Origin: Alphaproteobacteria bacterium UBA5343
GTDB taxonomy: Bacteria; Pseudomonadota; Alphaproteobacteria; RF32; UBA5343
Assembly (NCBI GenBank): GCA_002410125.1
Contig: DHQH01000044.1
Coordinates: forward strand, 18,666 to 25,464
Direction of reading: 5' to 3'
DNA length: 6,799 nt
The translations under genes were made by a program, and so were the position numbers. The first letter of the stretch is position 1; each line of letters opens with the position of its first letter. Below are positions 1 through 6,261 of this stretch, one piece after another. The notes beneath the pieces are model-generated. The model had not been told where the DNA came from, did no database searches, and saw only the letters and a list, made by a program, of their open reading frames with translations.

Positions 1-13
1 TTTCCATCTTGTT

Positions 14-41
14 AAAAATTTAAAAACTCCCAAAACGGGAG
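14..41 (-). terminator. Rho-independent terminator, minus strand
   Basis: On the minus strand a 5-bp perfect stem (CTCCC, loop GTTTT, GGGAG; plus-strand arms 27-31 and 37-41) is followed at once by TTTTTAAATTTTT. This is the classic layout of an intrinsic terminator. It lies about 125 bp downstream of the symporter stop codon and is the most likely end of that transcript. On the plus strand no T-run follows the hairpin, so it should work in one direction only. The stem is short, so strength is uncertain. Confidence 0.65.
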
Positions 42-58
42 AAAGGTTAATAATATTG

Positions 59-83
59 AAAAACAATACATTATAAATGTATT
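59..83 (-). terminator. Weak AT-only hairpin with U-tract
   Basis: AATACAT (65-71) and ATGTATT (77-83) form a perfect 7-bp inverted repeat with a 5-nt loop. Read on the minus strand it is followed by G and five T residues (59-63). It could be a first, weak terminator of the symporter mRNA or a 3'-end stability hairpin. The stem holds a single G-C pair, so in DNA this AT-rich it may be chance. The rest of 1-166 shows no convincing coding sequence. Confidence 0.25.
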
Positions 84-166
84 TAAATAGAGCCTGAAAA
101 TATGACTTTTGCAATATTTTGTCAATGAGAAATAGTGAACTATATGTTTTTCGAATAAAATTTATA

Positions 167-1528
167 TTATTTCAAACGGTTAGTAAATATAATCATTGTA
201 TAATTTAACAATATAGCCAAAGGTATAGCATCAATCCCGTAAGGACTCGCTAAAATATTATTCCAAATGATCACAGTTAAACAACCAGTTACCCCACCTA
301 AGATAAAACTAGTTTTAGATATCTTCTTACCAATCAATGTCATAAATAGGGCAGGAAGTATGATTGGCGACCAGAAAGTATAAGCATATATAATCAGTGC
401 AAATATACTATCAAACACTAAAGCAAATATTATCGCTCCAATTCCAATTAATGCTGTTGCTATTTTTGCCATTTTTAATTCTTTTTTAGCTTCAATTTTT
501 ATTTTTCTAAGTGGCTGAATAATATCATGCACCAATGCCACCGATGCTGAATTTAAAAATGAATCAGCCGAAGACATTACAACCGATATAATGCTAGCCA
601 CTACCAAGCCTTTTAATATAGGAGGCAGTGCATTATTAATCACAAATGGTAATGCCATATTCGGATCAAGACTACTATTCATAGTAAAAGCAATCAGACC
701 AATCCCACCAGTAATTGCTAAAAACGGCACTGATATAATCCCTGCCCACATAGTTCCTGTTGTAGTGTGTTTTTCAGATTTACCAATGCATAATCTTTGC
801 ACATAAGGAGGAACCAAAGCCTCACCAAATAAAAATACAAAAAACATTGAAATAAAACCAATCCAACTAGAATTAATTGCTGGAATTTGCCAATGAGTGT
901 CTGGCACAGCTTTTATAACTTCACTAACTCCACCAACTTCCATAATTCCAAAAATCAATGTTAAAGGAAGACCGATAATTAAAATCCCAAATTGTGCAAT
1001 ATCGGTTTTAACTACCGCATGCATCCCGCCAATTGTTGCATAAATCACCACAATTGAACATCCAATCAAAATCCCATATAATTTACCAACTCCAGTAAAT
1101 AAATCAAAAATATAACCAATCGCAGATACCTGAACTCCAACAATCGCAATACATAAAAGCGTTGCAAAAAATCCAGTTACAATTTTACCAATTTTGCCAA
1201 AGTTAGTCTCCATAATATCGCCAACCGAAATGGCCTTTGGAAATGCTTTTATTTTTGGTGCAACATATTTAGCAATTATTATTTGATGAACAGAAAACCC
1301 CCAAAGAGCTATAATATTCATAATCCCAAAACCAAATACTTTCTCAGCATTGCCCATTGAAAATCCACCCCCTAAAAAGGAAGCAAACAAAGTAGCAAAA
1401 ATTACAAAAGATCCATAAGATTTACCCGCTATCGAATAATTTTGAATATCTTTAATTTGTTTAGAAGATGATATTCCAAGCCATAAAATTCCAGCCAAAT
1501 ATAAAACTACAATAAAGTTATCAACCAT
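167..1528 (-). CDS. Sodium/solute symporter (SSS family)
   Basis: This 453-residue inner-membrane protein has about 12-13 hydrophobic segments and belongs to the sodium:solute symporter family (PutP/PanF/SGLT, LeuT fold), which couples Na+ entry to uptake of a small solute. Visible landmarks are the glycine-rich FLGGGFSMG at 51-59, the family signature around YATIGGMHAVVKTDIAQF (163-180), and PPYVQRLCIGKS at 240-251. MSSADS at 318-323 has a Ser-Ser pair (319-320) that aligns with the Na+-binding Ser/Thr pair of PutP (340/341). The transported solute cannot be told from sequence; proline, pantothenate or another organic acid are all possible. The length is slightly below that of PutP (about 500), mainly at the C-terminus, and the frame is intact. 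The ATG at 1528 is preceded by an AAGGGAA-type ribosome binding site. It is transcribed alone, divergently from the LRR-like orphan, and probably ends at the hairpin near 27-41. Confidence 0.9.
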   Translation of the reverse strand: MVDNFIVVLYLAGILWLGISSSKQIKDIQNYSIAGKSYGSFVIFATLFASFLGGGFSMGNAEKVFGFGIMNIIALWGFSVHQIIIAKYVAPKIKAFPKAISVGDIMETNFGKIGKIVTGFFATLLCIAIVGVQVSAIGYIFDLFTGVGKLYGILIGCSIVVIYATIGGMHAVVKTDIAQFGILIIGLPLTLIFGIMEVGGVSEVIKAVPDTHWQIPAINSSWIGFISMFFVFLFGEALVPPYVQRLCIGKSEKHTTTGTMWAGIISVPFLAITGGIGLIAFTMNSSLDPNMALPFVINNALPPILKGLVVASIISVVMSSADSFLNSASVALVHDIIQPLRKIKIEAKKELKMAKIATALIGIGAIIFALVFDSIFALIIYAYTFWSPIILPALFMTLIGKKISKTSFILGGVTGCLTVIIWNNILASPYGIDAIPLAILLNYTMIIFTNRLK

Positions 1529-1558
1529 AAAAAATTCCCTTATTTAATTTCTAAAATT

Positions 1559-1571
1559 TATAATCTATAAT
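1559..1571 (+). promoter_or_regulatory. Candidate -10 box(es) for the LRR-like gene
   Basis: Two perfect TATAAT hexamers occur on the plus strand at 1559-1564 and 1566-1571, some 55-65 nt upstream of the ATG at 1625. No good -35 box lies 16-18 bp further upstream, because that DNA is the symporter's ribosome-binding and start region. The second hexamer overlaps the candidate minus-strand -10, so transcription in the two directions may compete. Confidence 0.35.
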
Positions 1572-1594
1572 AAATACTAAATCAGCAAGTTCAA
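1567..1594 (-). promoter_or_regulatory. Candidate sigma70 promoter of the symporter
   Basis: On the minus strand, TTGAAC (1589-1594) and TATTAT (1567-1572) are separated by 16 bp. They match the consensus boxes at 4/6 and 5/6 positions. The start codon lies about 30 nt downstream of the predicted transcription start. In a 96-bp AT-rich gap such matches are easily found, so this is a candidate only. Confidence 0.4.
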
Positions 1595-1624
1595 ATATTT
1601 ATTGAGTTTTATTGGAGTTGTTTT

Positions 1625-2350
1625 ATGTTAGATGTTAAACAACCGGTCTTAGAACAAGACACCCCCAATGCTTTTAAGGTTAAGATCAACTTAGCACAAG
1701 AAGTAGCCAGCCTAGATTACTCTGATTTTTTCAAAAAAAATAAAATTATGGAATATAAAAGTCTACGAGAAATTGATGCAAGTGAATATGATTTAGGTGA
1801 TGATGGCTTACAAGCCTTAACTAGAGGATTAATGCAAAAAGATGCACCAGAGGTCAGAAAGCTTAATCTAAAATTTACTTTCCTTTGGGAAACGAAAAGT
1901 TTTACAAATCTAATTAATACTAATAAAATTGCCTCACTTAACATCTGTTCAAATTTTATCTCTCCCAACCAAAGAAAACACATCATTAAAAAGTTAATCG
2001 AAAATAAAAACATCTTAGAATATAAAGGACCGTCAACACCTTTATTAAGAAAAAGATTAAAGCAAAATAAAATAAGAGCGAAGAGATTAGCTACTAGTCT
2101 GAAAAATGGTGATGACATTTTTTATAAAAACAAAAGAGAAGCTCTAATTGCCAGAAGAGCAGCCATTCTATATATTTTAGAAGGTCAAGGTTATTCTCAG
2201 CAAGATGCTATAAATCTCTTCAATCACCATGCATACCCAACAAATTCTCAACAAAGGAAAAAAACAAAAAGAAACATTGTTAAAGGTCGTAGTATACAAC
2301 TCAATCCTCAAACAATCAAAGAAGCCAAACAAGCGGGTATTGCTGGTTAA
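1625..2350 (+). CDS. Orphan protein with degenerate LRR-like repeats
   Basis: I do not recognise this 241-residue protein as a named family. Residues about 47-130 contain three weak repeats of roughly 28 residues: LREIDASEYDLGDDGLQAL, then VRKLNLKFTFL, then IASLNICSNFI. They resemble ribonuclease-inhibitor-type leucine-rich repeats (LxxLxLxxNxLxDxGxxxL). The C-terminal half is strongly basic, with K/R clusters at about 141-160, 168-178 and 211-222. The last cluster contains KKTKR, which fits a simple nuclear-localisation consensus. There is no signal peptide or membrane segment. The ATG at 1625 has GGAG eight nucleotides upstream, which supports this start. No terminator is seen before kdsB 72 bp downstream, so read-through is possible, but the functions look unrelated. 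LRR proteins in host-associated bacteria often act as effectors or adaptors. That role is inference here; the protein could equally be an intracellular nucleic-acid-binding protein. Confidence 0.65.
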   Translation: MLDVKQPVLEQDTPNAFKVKINLAQEVASLDYSDFFKKNKIMEYKSLREIDASEYDLGDDGLQALTRGLMQKDAPEVRKLNLKFTFLWETKSFTNLINTNKIASLNICSNFISPNQRKHIIKKLIENKNILEYKGPSTPLLRKRLKQNKIRAKRLATSLKNGDDIFYKNKREALIARRAAILYILEGQGYSQQDAINLFNHHAYPTNSQQRKKTKRNIVKGRSIQLNPQTIKEAKQAGIAG

Positions 2351-2357
2351 TTTATCA

Positions 2358-2386
2358 TTGAATTATTAAACATTTCATATTACACT
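2358..2386 (+). promoter_or_regulatory. Candidate promoter upstream of kdsB
   Basis: TTGAAT (2358-2363) and TACACT (2381-2386) are spaced by 17 bp, each matching the consensus at 4/6 positions, just after the stop of the LRR-like gene. They would give a leader of about 30 nt containing the strong ribosome binding site AGGAG (2409-2413). The match is modest, so the pair may instead be co-transcribed with the upstream gene. Confidence 0.3.
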
Positions 2387-2422
2387 GCCTCATCAAAAAA
2401 AATCTAAGAGGAGATTAATTTT

Positions 2423-3283
2423 ATGAAAATTCTAATCGGAATACCAGCAAGATATGCATCAACTAGACTTCCAGGCAAACCATTACTCAAAATAGCCGGT
2501 AAAGAAATGCTAGTTAGAGTTTGGGAAATCGCTCAAAAAACAGCTGCTAAATATCCAACAGGTGAAGTTCACTGTGCAATCGCAACTGAAGATCAAAGAA
2601 TTGTAGATTTCTGCAAAGAAAAAAATATGGAATGTTATTTAACTTCTGACGATCACCCAACAGGAACAGATAGAATTGCAGAGCTAGTAGAAAAAGTCGA
2701 TGGGAATCCAGAATTTGTAATTAATCTTCAAGGTGATAACCCAACTTGTCCACCATGGTTTTTAGAAGCAATGATTGACAGCTATAGAAAAGACAATTCT
2801 GTAGAAGTTGTAACTCCATGTGTAAACTTAACTTGGGAAACTTTATCAGCTCTTAAAAAATCTAAAGAGAAAAACCCATATTCAGGCACAACTTGTATTG
2901 TAAATGCAAAAGCAGGCTCAGGCATTGAAGGTATCACAAAAGAAAGTGAATGGGATGCTGTTTGGTTTTCTAAAAATATCGTTCCAGCTCTAAGAAAAGA
3001 AGACAAATTAAAAGAATTATCTCCTGAATTCTCACCAATTTTAAGACATATCGGTCTTTATAGTTACAGAACTGATGTATTATCCAAAATTGGTAAAGTA
3101 AAAGACACGATATATTCTGATGGTGTTACTGAAGGCCTAGAACAATTAAAATTCTTAAATATGGGCTTAAATGTTAAACTTGTAAAAGTTGACTATCAAG
3201 GAAGACAAGCTCTATCTGGTGTTGATAGCCCAGCCGATAGAGATAAAGCAGAAGAATTTTTCAATAAATATGGAGAATATTAA
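2423..3283 (+). CDS. kdsB: 3-deoxy-manno-octulosonate cytidylyltransferase (KdsB)
   Basis: CMP-KDO synthetase transfers CMP from CTP to KDO in the cytoplasm, activating the sugar for transfer to lipid A by WaaA. The N-terminal nucleotide-binding motif IPARYASTRLPGKPL (7-21) is textbook. TGTDRIAE (80-87), LQGDNP (102-107, with the metal-binding Asp105), RHIGLYSYR (208-216), LEQL (239-242) and GVDSP (266-270, with the second metal-binding Asp268) follow in family order. Asp105 and Asp268 correspond to the Mg2+ ligands Asp100 and Asp235 of E. coli KdsB. At 286 residues it is longer than the usual 245-250. The extra length sits mainly between about 140 and 180, before WFSKN, where the family has YFSR. 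Asn106 replaces the usual Glu of GDEP. A strong AGGAG ribosome binding site lies at 2409-2413. The gene is followed after 2 nt by a phosphatase gene. An enzyme for another 2-keto sugar acid, such as 8-amino-KDO, remains possible. Confidence 0.88.
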   Translation: MKILIGIPARYASTRLPGKPLLKIAGKEMLVRVWEIAQKTAAKYPTGEVHCAIATEDQRIVDFCKEKNMECYLTSDDHPTGTDRIAELVEKVDGNPEFVINLQGDNPTCPPWFLEAMIDSYRKDNSVEVVTPCVNLTWETLSALKKSKEKNPYSGTTCIVNAKAGSGIEGITKESEWDAVWFSKNIVPALRKEDKLKELSPEFSPILRHIGLYSYRTDVLSKIGKVKDTIYSDGVTEGLEQLKFLNMGLNVKLVKVDYQGRQALSGVDSPADRDKAEEFFNKYGEY

Positions 3284-3285
3284 TA

Positions 3286-3924
3286 ATGACAACTAGAATA
3301 ATTATCGCTAGACACGGCAACACATTTGCTAAAGGTGATGTAATCACTAGAGTAGGCGGTAGAACAGACTTACCACTTGTTGAAGATGAAAGAGGAAGAG
3401 GTGTTGGTCGTTATTTGCGAGATAATGATATGACTCCAGATGTAGTTTTCTCAGGTCCATTAAAAAGACATATTCAAACCACAAGTTATGCTGTAGAAGA
3501 AATGGGTATAGCTAAAGAAGATATCAAAATAAATCACGATTTTTCAGAAATTGATTATGGTCCAGATGAAAATAAACCAGAAGAAGACGTAATCGCAAGA
3601 TTAGGTCAAGAAGCAATTGATAGGTGGAATAAAGATGCAACTGTTCCTGATGGCTGGTTAGTAGATCCAAAAGGCATTGTAAAATCTTGGCATGACTTTG
3701 CAGATATGGTAGCAAAAGAATATAAAGATAAAACTGTTCTTTTAGTATCAAGCAACGGAACTATCAGATTTGCACCTTATATTACTGGTGATTTTGAAAA
3801 ATTCTCAAATGAATTTGATATCAAGGTAACAACAGGTGGTGTTTGTATCTTTGAAAAAGAAGAAACAGATGAAAACTGGAAATGTAAAGACTGGAATATT
3901 AAAGCTTATAAAAATTACAGATAG
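3286..3924 (+). CDS. Histidine phosphatase superfamily protein, atypical active site
   Basis: This 212-residue soluble protein belongs to the phosphoglycerate-mutase-like branch of the histidine phosphatases. The phosphate-accepting motif ARHGNT is at 8-13, with catalytic His10. SGPLKRHIQTT (56-66) carries the phosphate-pocket Arg61, and SEIDYG (87-92) carries the usual acidic proton donor Glu88. In most members a second catalytic His sits in VSHGG; here the aligned stretch is VSSNGTIR (154-161), so Ser156 takes its place. The gene starts 2 nt after kdsB, with GGAG (3272-3275) inside the kdsB end, so the two are almost certainly co-transcribed and translationally linked. The context suggests a role in KDO or related sugar-phosphate metabolism, for example a stand-in for the HAD phosphatase KdsC. 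That is inference, and its substrate is not readable from sequence. True glycolytic mutase activity is unlikely given the short length and altered site. Confidence 0.82.
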   Translation: MTTRIIIARHGNTFAKGDVITRVGGRTDLPLVEDERGRGVGRYLRDNDMTPDVVFSGPLKRHIQTTSYAVEEMGIAKEDIKINHDFSEIDYGPDENKPEEDVIARLGQEAIDRWNKDATVPDGWLVDPKGIVKSWHDFADMVAKEYKDKTVLLVSSNGTIRFAPYITGDFEKFSNEFDIKVTTGGVCIFEKEETDENWKCKDWNIKAYKNYR

Positions 3925-3940
3925 ATACTGCTAAATACAG

Positions 3941-4006
3941 TCATCCTCGAGCCATCACAATAAATTGTGTTGCTCGGGGATCCAGAATCTATCACAAAGT
4001 GATTCT
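3941..4006. repeat. Palindromic intergenic repeat (REP/MITE-like)
   Basis: Arms ATCCTCGAGC (3943-3952) and GCTCGGGGAT (3972-3981) pair over 10 bp with one T-G wobble. CACAA/TTGTG (3956-3960 with 3965-3969) extends the hairpin across a small internal loop. Directly next comes a second hairpin, AGAATC (3984-3989) with GATTCT (4001-4006), or alternatively ATCAC (3991-3995) with GTGAT (3999-4003). The arrangement TCATCC...GGATCCAGAATC resembles short palindromic repeats scattered between genes in many AT-rich alphaproteobacteria. It is markedly more GC-rich than its surroundings. Only one copy lies in this window, so its repeat nature is inferred. Confidence 0.55.
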
Positions 4007-4017
4007 ATTGTTAAAGA

Positions 4018-4048
4018 AAAAACCGTGCTACAAAATAGCACGGTTTTT
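4018..4048. terminator. Strong bidirectional intrinsic terminator
   Basis: A perfect 13-bp inverted repeat (4018-4030 with 4036-4048) surrounds the loop CAAAA. The core CCGTGCTA/TAGCACGG is GC-containing and is flanked by an A-run on the left and a T-run on the right. Both strands therefore read as hairpin plus U-tract. It sits between the convergent phosphatase gene, 93 nt downstream of its stop, and tcdA, 15 nt downstream of its stop. It should end both transcripts. Confidence 0.92.
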
Positions 4049-4063
4049 ATGTTTCAAATAATT

Positions 4064-4786
4064 TTACTTTTCAACCAAATCCATTATCACTTCATTGGCA
4101 ATCACAAGTCCATATATGGCAGTAATTGTTGGCAGGCTACCAATCACAGATTTTTTACCATCTTCTTTTTCAATTTTTGCAATAATGCTCTCATCAACTA
4201 CTTCATCAGATGATACACATTTTACTTTTTTTATGTCATATCCACTTTGTCTTAGTTTTTTTCTAAGTACTCTAGAAAGTCCGCAATGAATTACCTTATC
4301 TAATCTTTTAACCTTTATCTTTGATGGGTCGGTCCTAAGTGCAGCCCCCATAGAGCTAATAAATCTATATTCATTATCAATCAGATATTTTATAACTTCT
4401 CTCTTTGGGGCGATTGTATCAATTGCATCTACCACATAATCAAACTCACCTTTGATTAGCTCCGCAATATTATCTTTCTTTGCAAAATCTCTAATTATTT
4501 CAACTTTCGCATTCGGATTAATATCCAAAACTCTATTCTTTGCAACTTCTGCCTTTGATAAGCCAATAGTTGCTGTGGTCGCAAGTATCTGACGATTAAT
4601 ATTGGTTATATCAAATTTATCAAAATCTATTAGTAAAAACTCTCCAACCCCAGCTCGAGCAAGTCCTTCTAACACATATCCACCAACTGCTCCAACCCCA
4701 AGGATTGCAACCTTAGAATTATTGAGTTTTTTTACGCCCTCAACTTCTAAAATTTTAGCTGTTCTAATAAATCTATCATCAATCAT
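4064..4786 (-). CDS. tcdA: tRNA threonylcarbamoyladenosine dehydratase (TcdA)
   Basis: This E1-like (ThiF/MoeB fold) enzyme uses ATP to cyclise t6A at tRNA position 37 into ct6A, sharpening decoding of ANN codons. The Rossmann ATP-binding loop GVGAVGG is at 30-36. LIDFDKFDITNINRQ (52-66) holds the acidic residues and the NxNRQ signature of this superfamily. DAIDT is at 120-124, SSMGAALRTDPSKIKV (144-159) matches the TcdA-type central region, and GSLPTITAIYGLVIANEVI (216-234) forms the C-terminal helix. The position where E. coli TcdA has a DPL motif before the basic helix reads CGL here (Cys168), followed by SRVLRKKLR. At 240 residues it is shorter than E. coli TcdA (268), missing C-terminal sequence. 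The start codon overlaps the end of the TatD-family gene by 8 bp (ATGATTGA), with GGAG about 9 nt upstream, so translation is probably coupled. It is the last gene of the minus-strand operon. A different ThiF-family adenylyltransferase is less likely. Confidence 0.88.
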   Translation of the reverse strand: MIDDRFIRTAKILEVEGVKKLNNSKVAILGVGAVGGYVLEGLARAGVGEFLLIDFDKFDITNINRQILATTATIGLSKAEVAKNRVLDINPNAKVEIIRDFAKKDNIAELIKGEFDYVVDAIDTIAPKREVIKYLIDNEYRFISSMGAALRTDPSKIKVKRLDKVIHCGLSRVLRKKLRQSGYDIKKVKCVSSDEVVDESIIAKIEKEDGKKSVIGSLPTITAIYGLVIANEVIMDLVEK

Positions 4787-5552
4787 TCTTTATAAACTCC
4801 AAGCCATTCTTATATGTTATTTCTGCTAGCTCATTACTATCAATTTCTGCAATCTTAGCAATTTCTTCTAAGATATAAAGTAAATTTTTTGGCGTGTTTA
4901 TATCATGCTTACCAAAAGGTGACAGCGATGGGCTATCAGTCTCAATCAATAACCTATTAATCCCATCATCTTTTAGCATTCTTTTTAATATGTCTTTATT
5001 CTTATTTAATCTCAAAATTGAAGAAGACAAAGAAATATATCCACCTCGCTTTAAAATTTTACCGATAAATTCCGAGCTCCCATTATAAGAATGGACCATA
5101 AACTTGCTTGGCAATAAATCTTTTTCATGTAAATATTTTTGCAACCATCCCCAAGCCTTTAGGCAGTGTATAACAATTGGGCGATTATATTTTTTTGCCA
5201 GCTCAATCTGTATGTCAAAAACTTGTTTTTGCTCATCAAACCTATTCTTTATATGAGGTTTCCATCTGTCAAAACCAATCTCTCCAATCACAGCATTGCG
5301 ATTCGTTTTAATCAAATGCTCTAACAAGTCAAAATTCTGTGCATCCACATCTAATATGTCCCAAGGATGAAGTCCAACCGCAGGGATAATTTTATCACCA
5401 AATTGCTCTGATAATTTTAAGACTCTTTGCCAGTCTTTTGGACTAGTGCCATTAACAATAAATCTATTAATTCCAAGCTCTTGAGCCTCGATTATTGCTT
5501 TTCCATATTCTTCTAACTCTGTTAAATGACAATGTGCATCAAATAATTTCAT
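4779..5552 (-). CDS. TatD-family metal-dependent hydrolase/DNase
   Basis: This 257-residue amidohydrolase-fold (TIM barrel) enzyme of the TatD/YcfH/YjjV family comprises metal-dependent nucleases or hydrolases linked to DNA repair and RNA quality control. All metal-site landmarks are present: FDAHCHL (His7, His9), GEIGFD (Glu91), VIHC (His129), MVHSYNG (His154) and IETDSP (Asp206). It is close to the usual family length of about 260. The frame is open up to an ATG at 5585, but the ATG at 5552 is the better start. It puts the conserved MKLFDAHCHL at the N-terminus, has GGAAG five to six nucleotides upstream, and leaves only a 14-bp overlap with the dipeptidase gene. The downstream end overlaps tcdA by 8 bp. 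The overlaps imply one mRNA with coupled translation. The exact substrate (DNA end, RNA or other) cannot be assigned, and the usual GEIGLDYY is GEIGFDRW here. Confidence 0.88.
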   Translation of the reverse strand: MKLFDAHCHLTELEEYGKAIIEAQELGINRFIVNGTSPKDWQRVLKLSEQFGDKIIPAVGLHPWDILDVDAQNFDLLEHLIKTNRNAVIGEIGFDRWKPHIKNRFDEQKQVFDIQIELAKKYNRPIVIHCLKAWGWLQKYLHEKDLLPSKFMVHSYNGSSEFIGKILKRGGYISLSSSILRLNKNKDILKRMLKDDGINRLLIETDSPSLSPFGKHDINTPKNLLYILEEIAKIAEIDSNELAEITYKNGLEFIKND

Positions 5553-6177
5553 CAATACTTCCAAAGATTGCAATATTAACGCCATTTAGCTTAGCCCATA
5601 ATATATCGCCAAATGAATAATGCCACCATTCAGATGGATAATTGGTAAAGCCCACTTTAGATAATGCTTTCCTTAATATTTTACGATTTTGTTTTGCTTG
5701 TTCTGATATATCATTGCAGTCAAATTCGGCTGTATTATCAAAGCCCCTAACTTCTCCGCCCATATCATATTCTTGACCTTCATCATCAGTTAGTGATATG
5801 TCAATTGCAGCACCAGATTGATGTCCGCTTCCTTGACGGTGAGGATTTGCTACGAACTTATCACAAAGAGCAATAAAGTCTTCGCTATTAATATCTATAT
5901 CAGGATATTGTTTTTTATTTTTAGCTACAATCCCATCCCATAATTTAAATTGATCCGATTTTGGGCGATATCCTTCATATATTATGAAGTTATAATTATC
6001 AGGCAGATGTTCTTTAGCTTTAATTACTAGCTGATAGATATAATTTCTAATTCTTTTCTCATTTGTAAACTTATTATTGAAGTAAATACCATCTTTATGA
6101 TTAATCTCTACTAAATTTGGTTCTTCTTCTATATCAAATATAACATCCGGCCCTTTTAAATATCTATCACTAAACAT
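5539..6177 (-). CDS. D-alanyl-D-alanine dipeptidase (peptidase M15D, VanX/DdpX-like)
   Basis: This 212-residue zinc dipeptidase is predicted to hydrolyse D-Ala-D-Ala. The VanX active-site set is complete and almost identically spaced: Arg71 in EGYRP (68-72), zinc ligands His119 and Asp126 in SGHQSGAAID (117-126), catalytic Glu183 and zinc ligand His186 in EWWHY (183-187). The equivalents in VanX are Arg71, His116, Asp123, Glu181 and His184. The length fits VanX (202). No signal peptide is visible, so it should act in the cytoplasm, more likely recycling cell-wall D-Ala-D-Ala as a nutrient or balancing precursor pools than conferring glycopeptide resistance; no vanH, vanA or vanR/S gene is nearby. 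It is the first gene of a minus-strand operon, preceded by AGGA about 11 nt from the ATG at 6177. It overlaps the TatD gene by 14 bp and is divergent from an NlpC/P60-like peptidase gene, which supports a peptidoglycan-peptide role. Confidence 0.88.
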   Translation of the reverse strand: MFSDRYLKGPDVIFDIEEEPNLVEINHKDGIYFNNKFTNEKRIRNYIYQLVIKAKEHLPDNYNFIIYEGYRPKSDQFKLWDGIVAKNKKQYPDIDINSEDFIALCDKFVANPHRQGSGHQSGAAIDISLTDDEGQEYDMGGEVRGFDNTAEFDCNDISEQAKQNRKILRKALSKVGFTNYPSEWWHYSFGDILWAKLNGVNIAIFGSIDEII

Positions 6178-6217
6178 TTGTGCTTTTTCCTATTTTATTT
6201 TTTTAAATATCACAAAT

Positions 6218-6246
6218 ATTAAAATACAAATCTTGACAACTTACAA
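6218..6246 (-). promoter_or_regulatory. Candidate promoter of the dipeptidase-tatD-tcdA operon
   Basis: On the minus strand TTGTAA (6241-6246) and TTTAAT (6218-6223) are separated by 17 bp, with 4/6 and 5/6 matches. A start near 6211 would give a leader of about 35 nt before the ATG at 6177. It overlaps the divergent plus-strand promoter, so the two transcription directions probably interfere or share control. Confidence 0.45.
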
Positions 6247-6261
6247 CAATAATCTTATAAA
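6233..6261 (+). promoter_or_regulatory. Strong sigma70 promoter of the NlpC/P60-like gene
   Basis: TTGACA (6233-6238) is a perfect -35 box and TATAAA (6256-6261) is a 5/6 -10 box at the ideal spacing of 17 bp. This is the best promoter match in the window. Transcription would begin near 6268, leaving a leader of about 23 nt that contains GGAG (6277-6280) before the ATG at 6291. Confidence 0.75.

Noticed and set aside
125..211. Short plus-strand frame (ATG at 125, about 28 codons)
   Set aside because: There is no ribosome binding site, it overlaps the symporter end, and the length is expected by chance in AT-rich DNA.
591..806. Plus-strand open frame of 71 codons
   Set aside because: It lies wholly within the symporter gene on the opposite strand, has no ribosome binding site and no recognisable motif.
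1717..2118. Minus-strand open frame of 133 codons, hydrophobic product
   Set aside because: It is antisense to the LRR-like gene, which has a good ribosome binding site. The hydrophobic composition is what the complement of a lysine-rich, AT-rich gene gives.
2782..3006. Minus-strand open frame inside kdsB
   Set aside because: It is a shadow of a clearly conserved gene, with no start signals or family motifs.
3524..3751. Minus-strand open frame inside the phosphatase gene
   Set aside because: It is a leucine/tyrosine-rich shadow frame overlapping a well-supported CDS.
3965..4213. Plus-strand open frame starting in the palindromic repeat
   Set aside because: It runs through the strong bidirectional terminator and into antisense tcdA, and no ribosome binding site is seen.
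4602..5088. Plus-strand open frames antisense to tcdA and the TatD-family gene
   Set aside because: Each is a short shadow of a conserved minus-strand gene.
5553..5585. Upstream start (5585) for the TatD-family gene
   Set aside because: It would add 11 non-conserved residues inside the dipeptidase gene. The ATG at 5552 has GGAAG at proper spacing and starts right at the conserved MKLFDAHCHL.
5539..6177. Glycopeptide (vancomycin) resistance determinant
   Set aside because: The protein is VanX-like in its active site, but no vanH, ligase or regulatory partner is present and the window carries Gram-negative LPS synthesis, so a wall-recycling role is more sensible.
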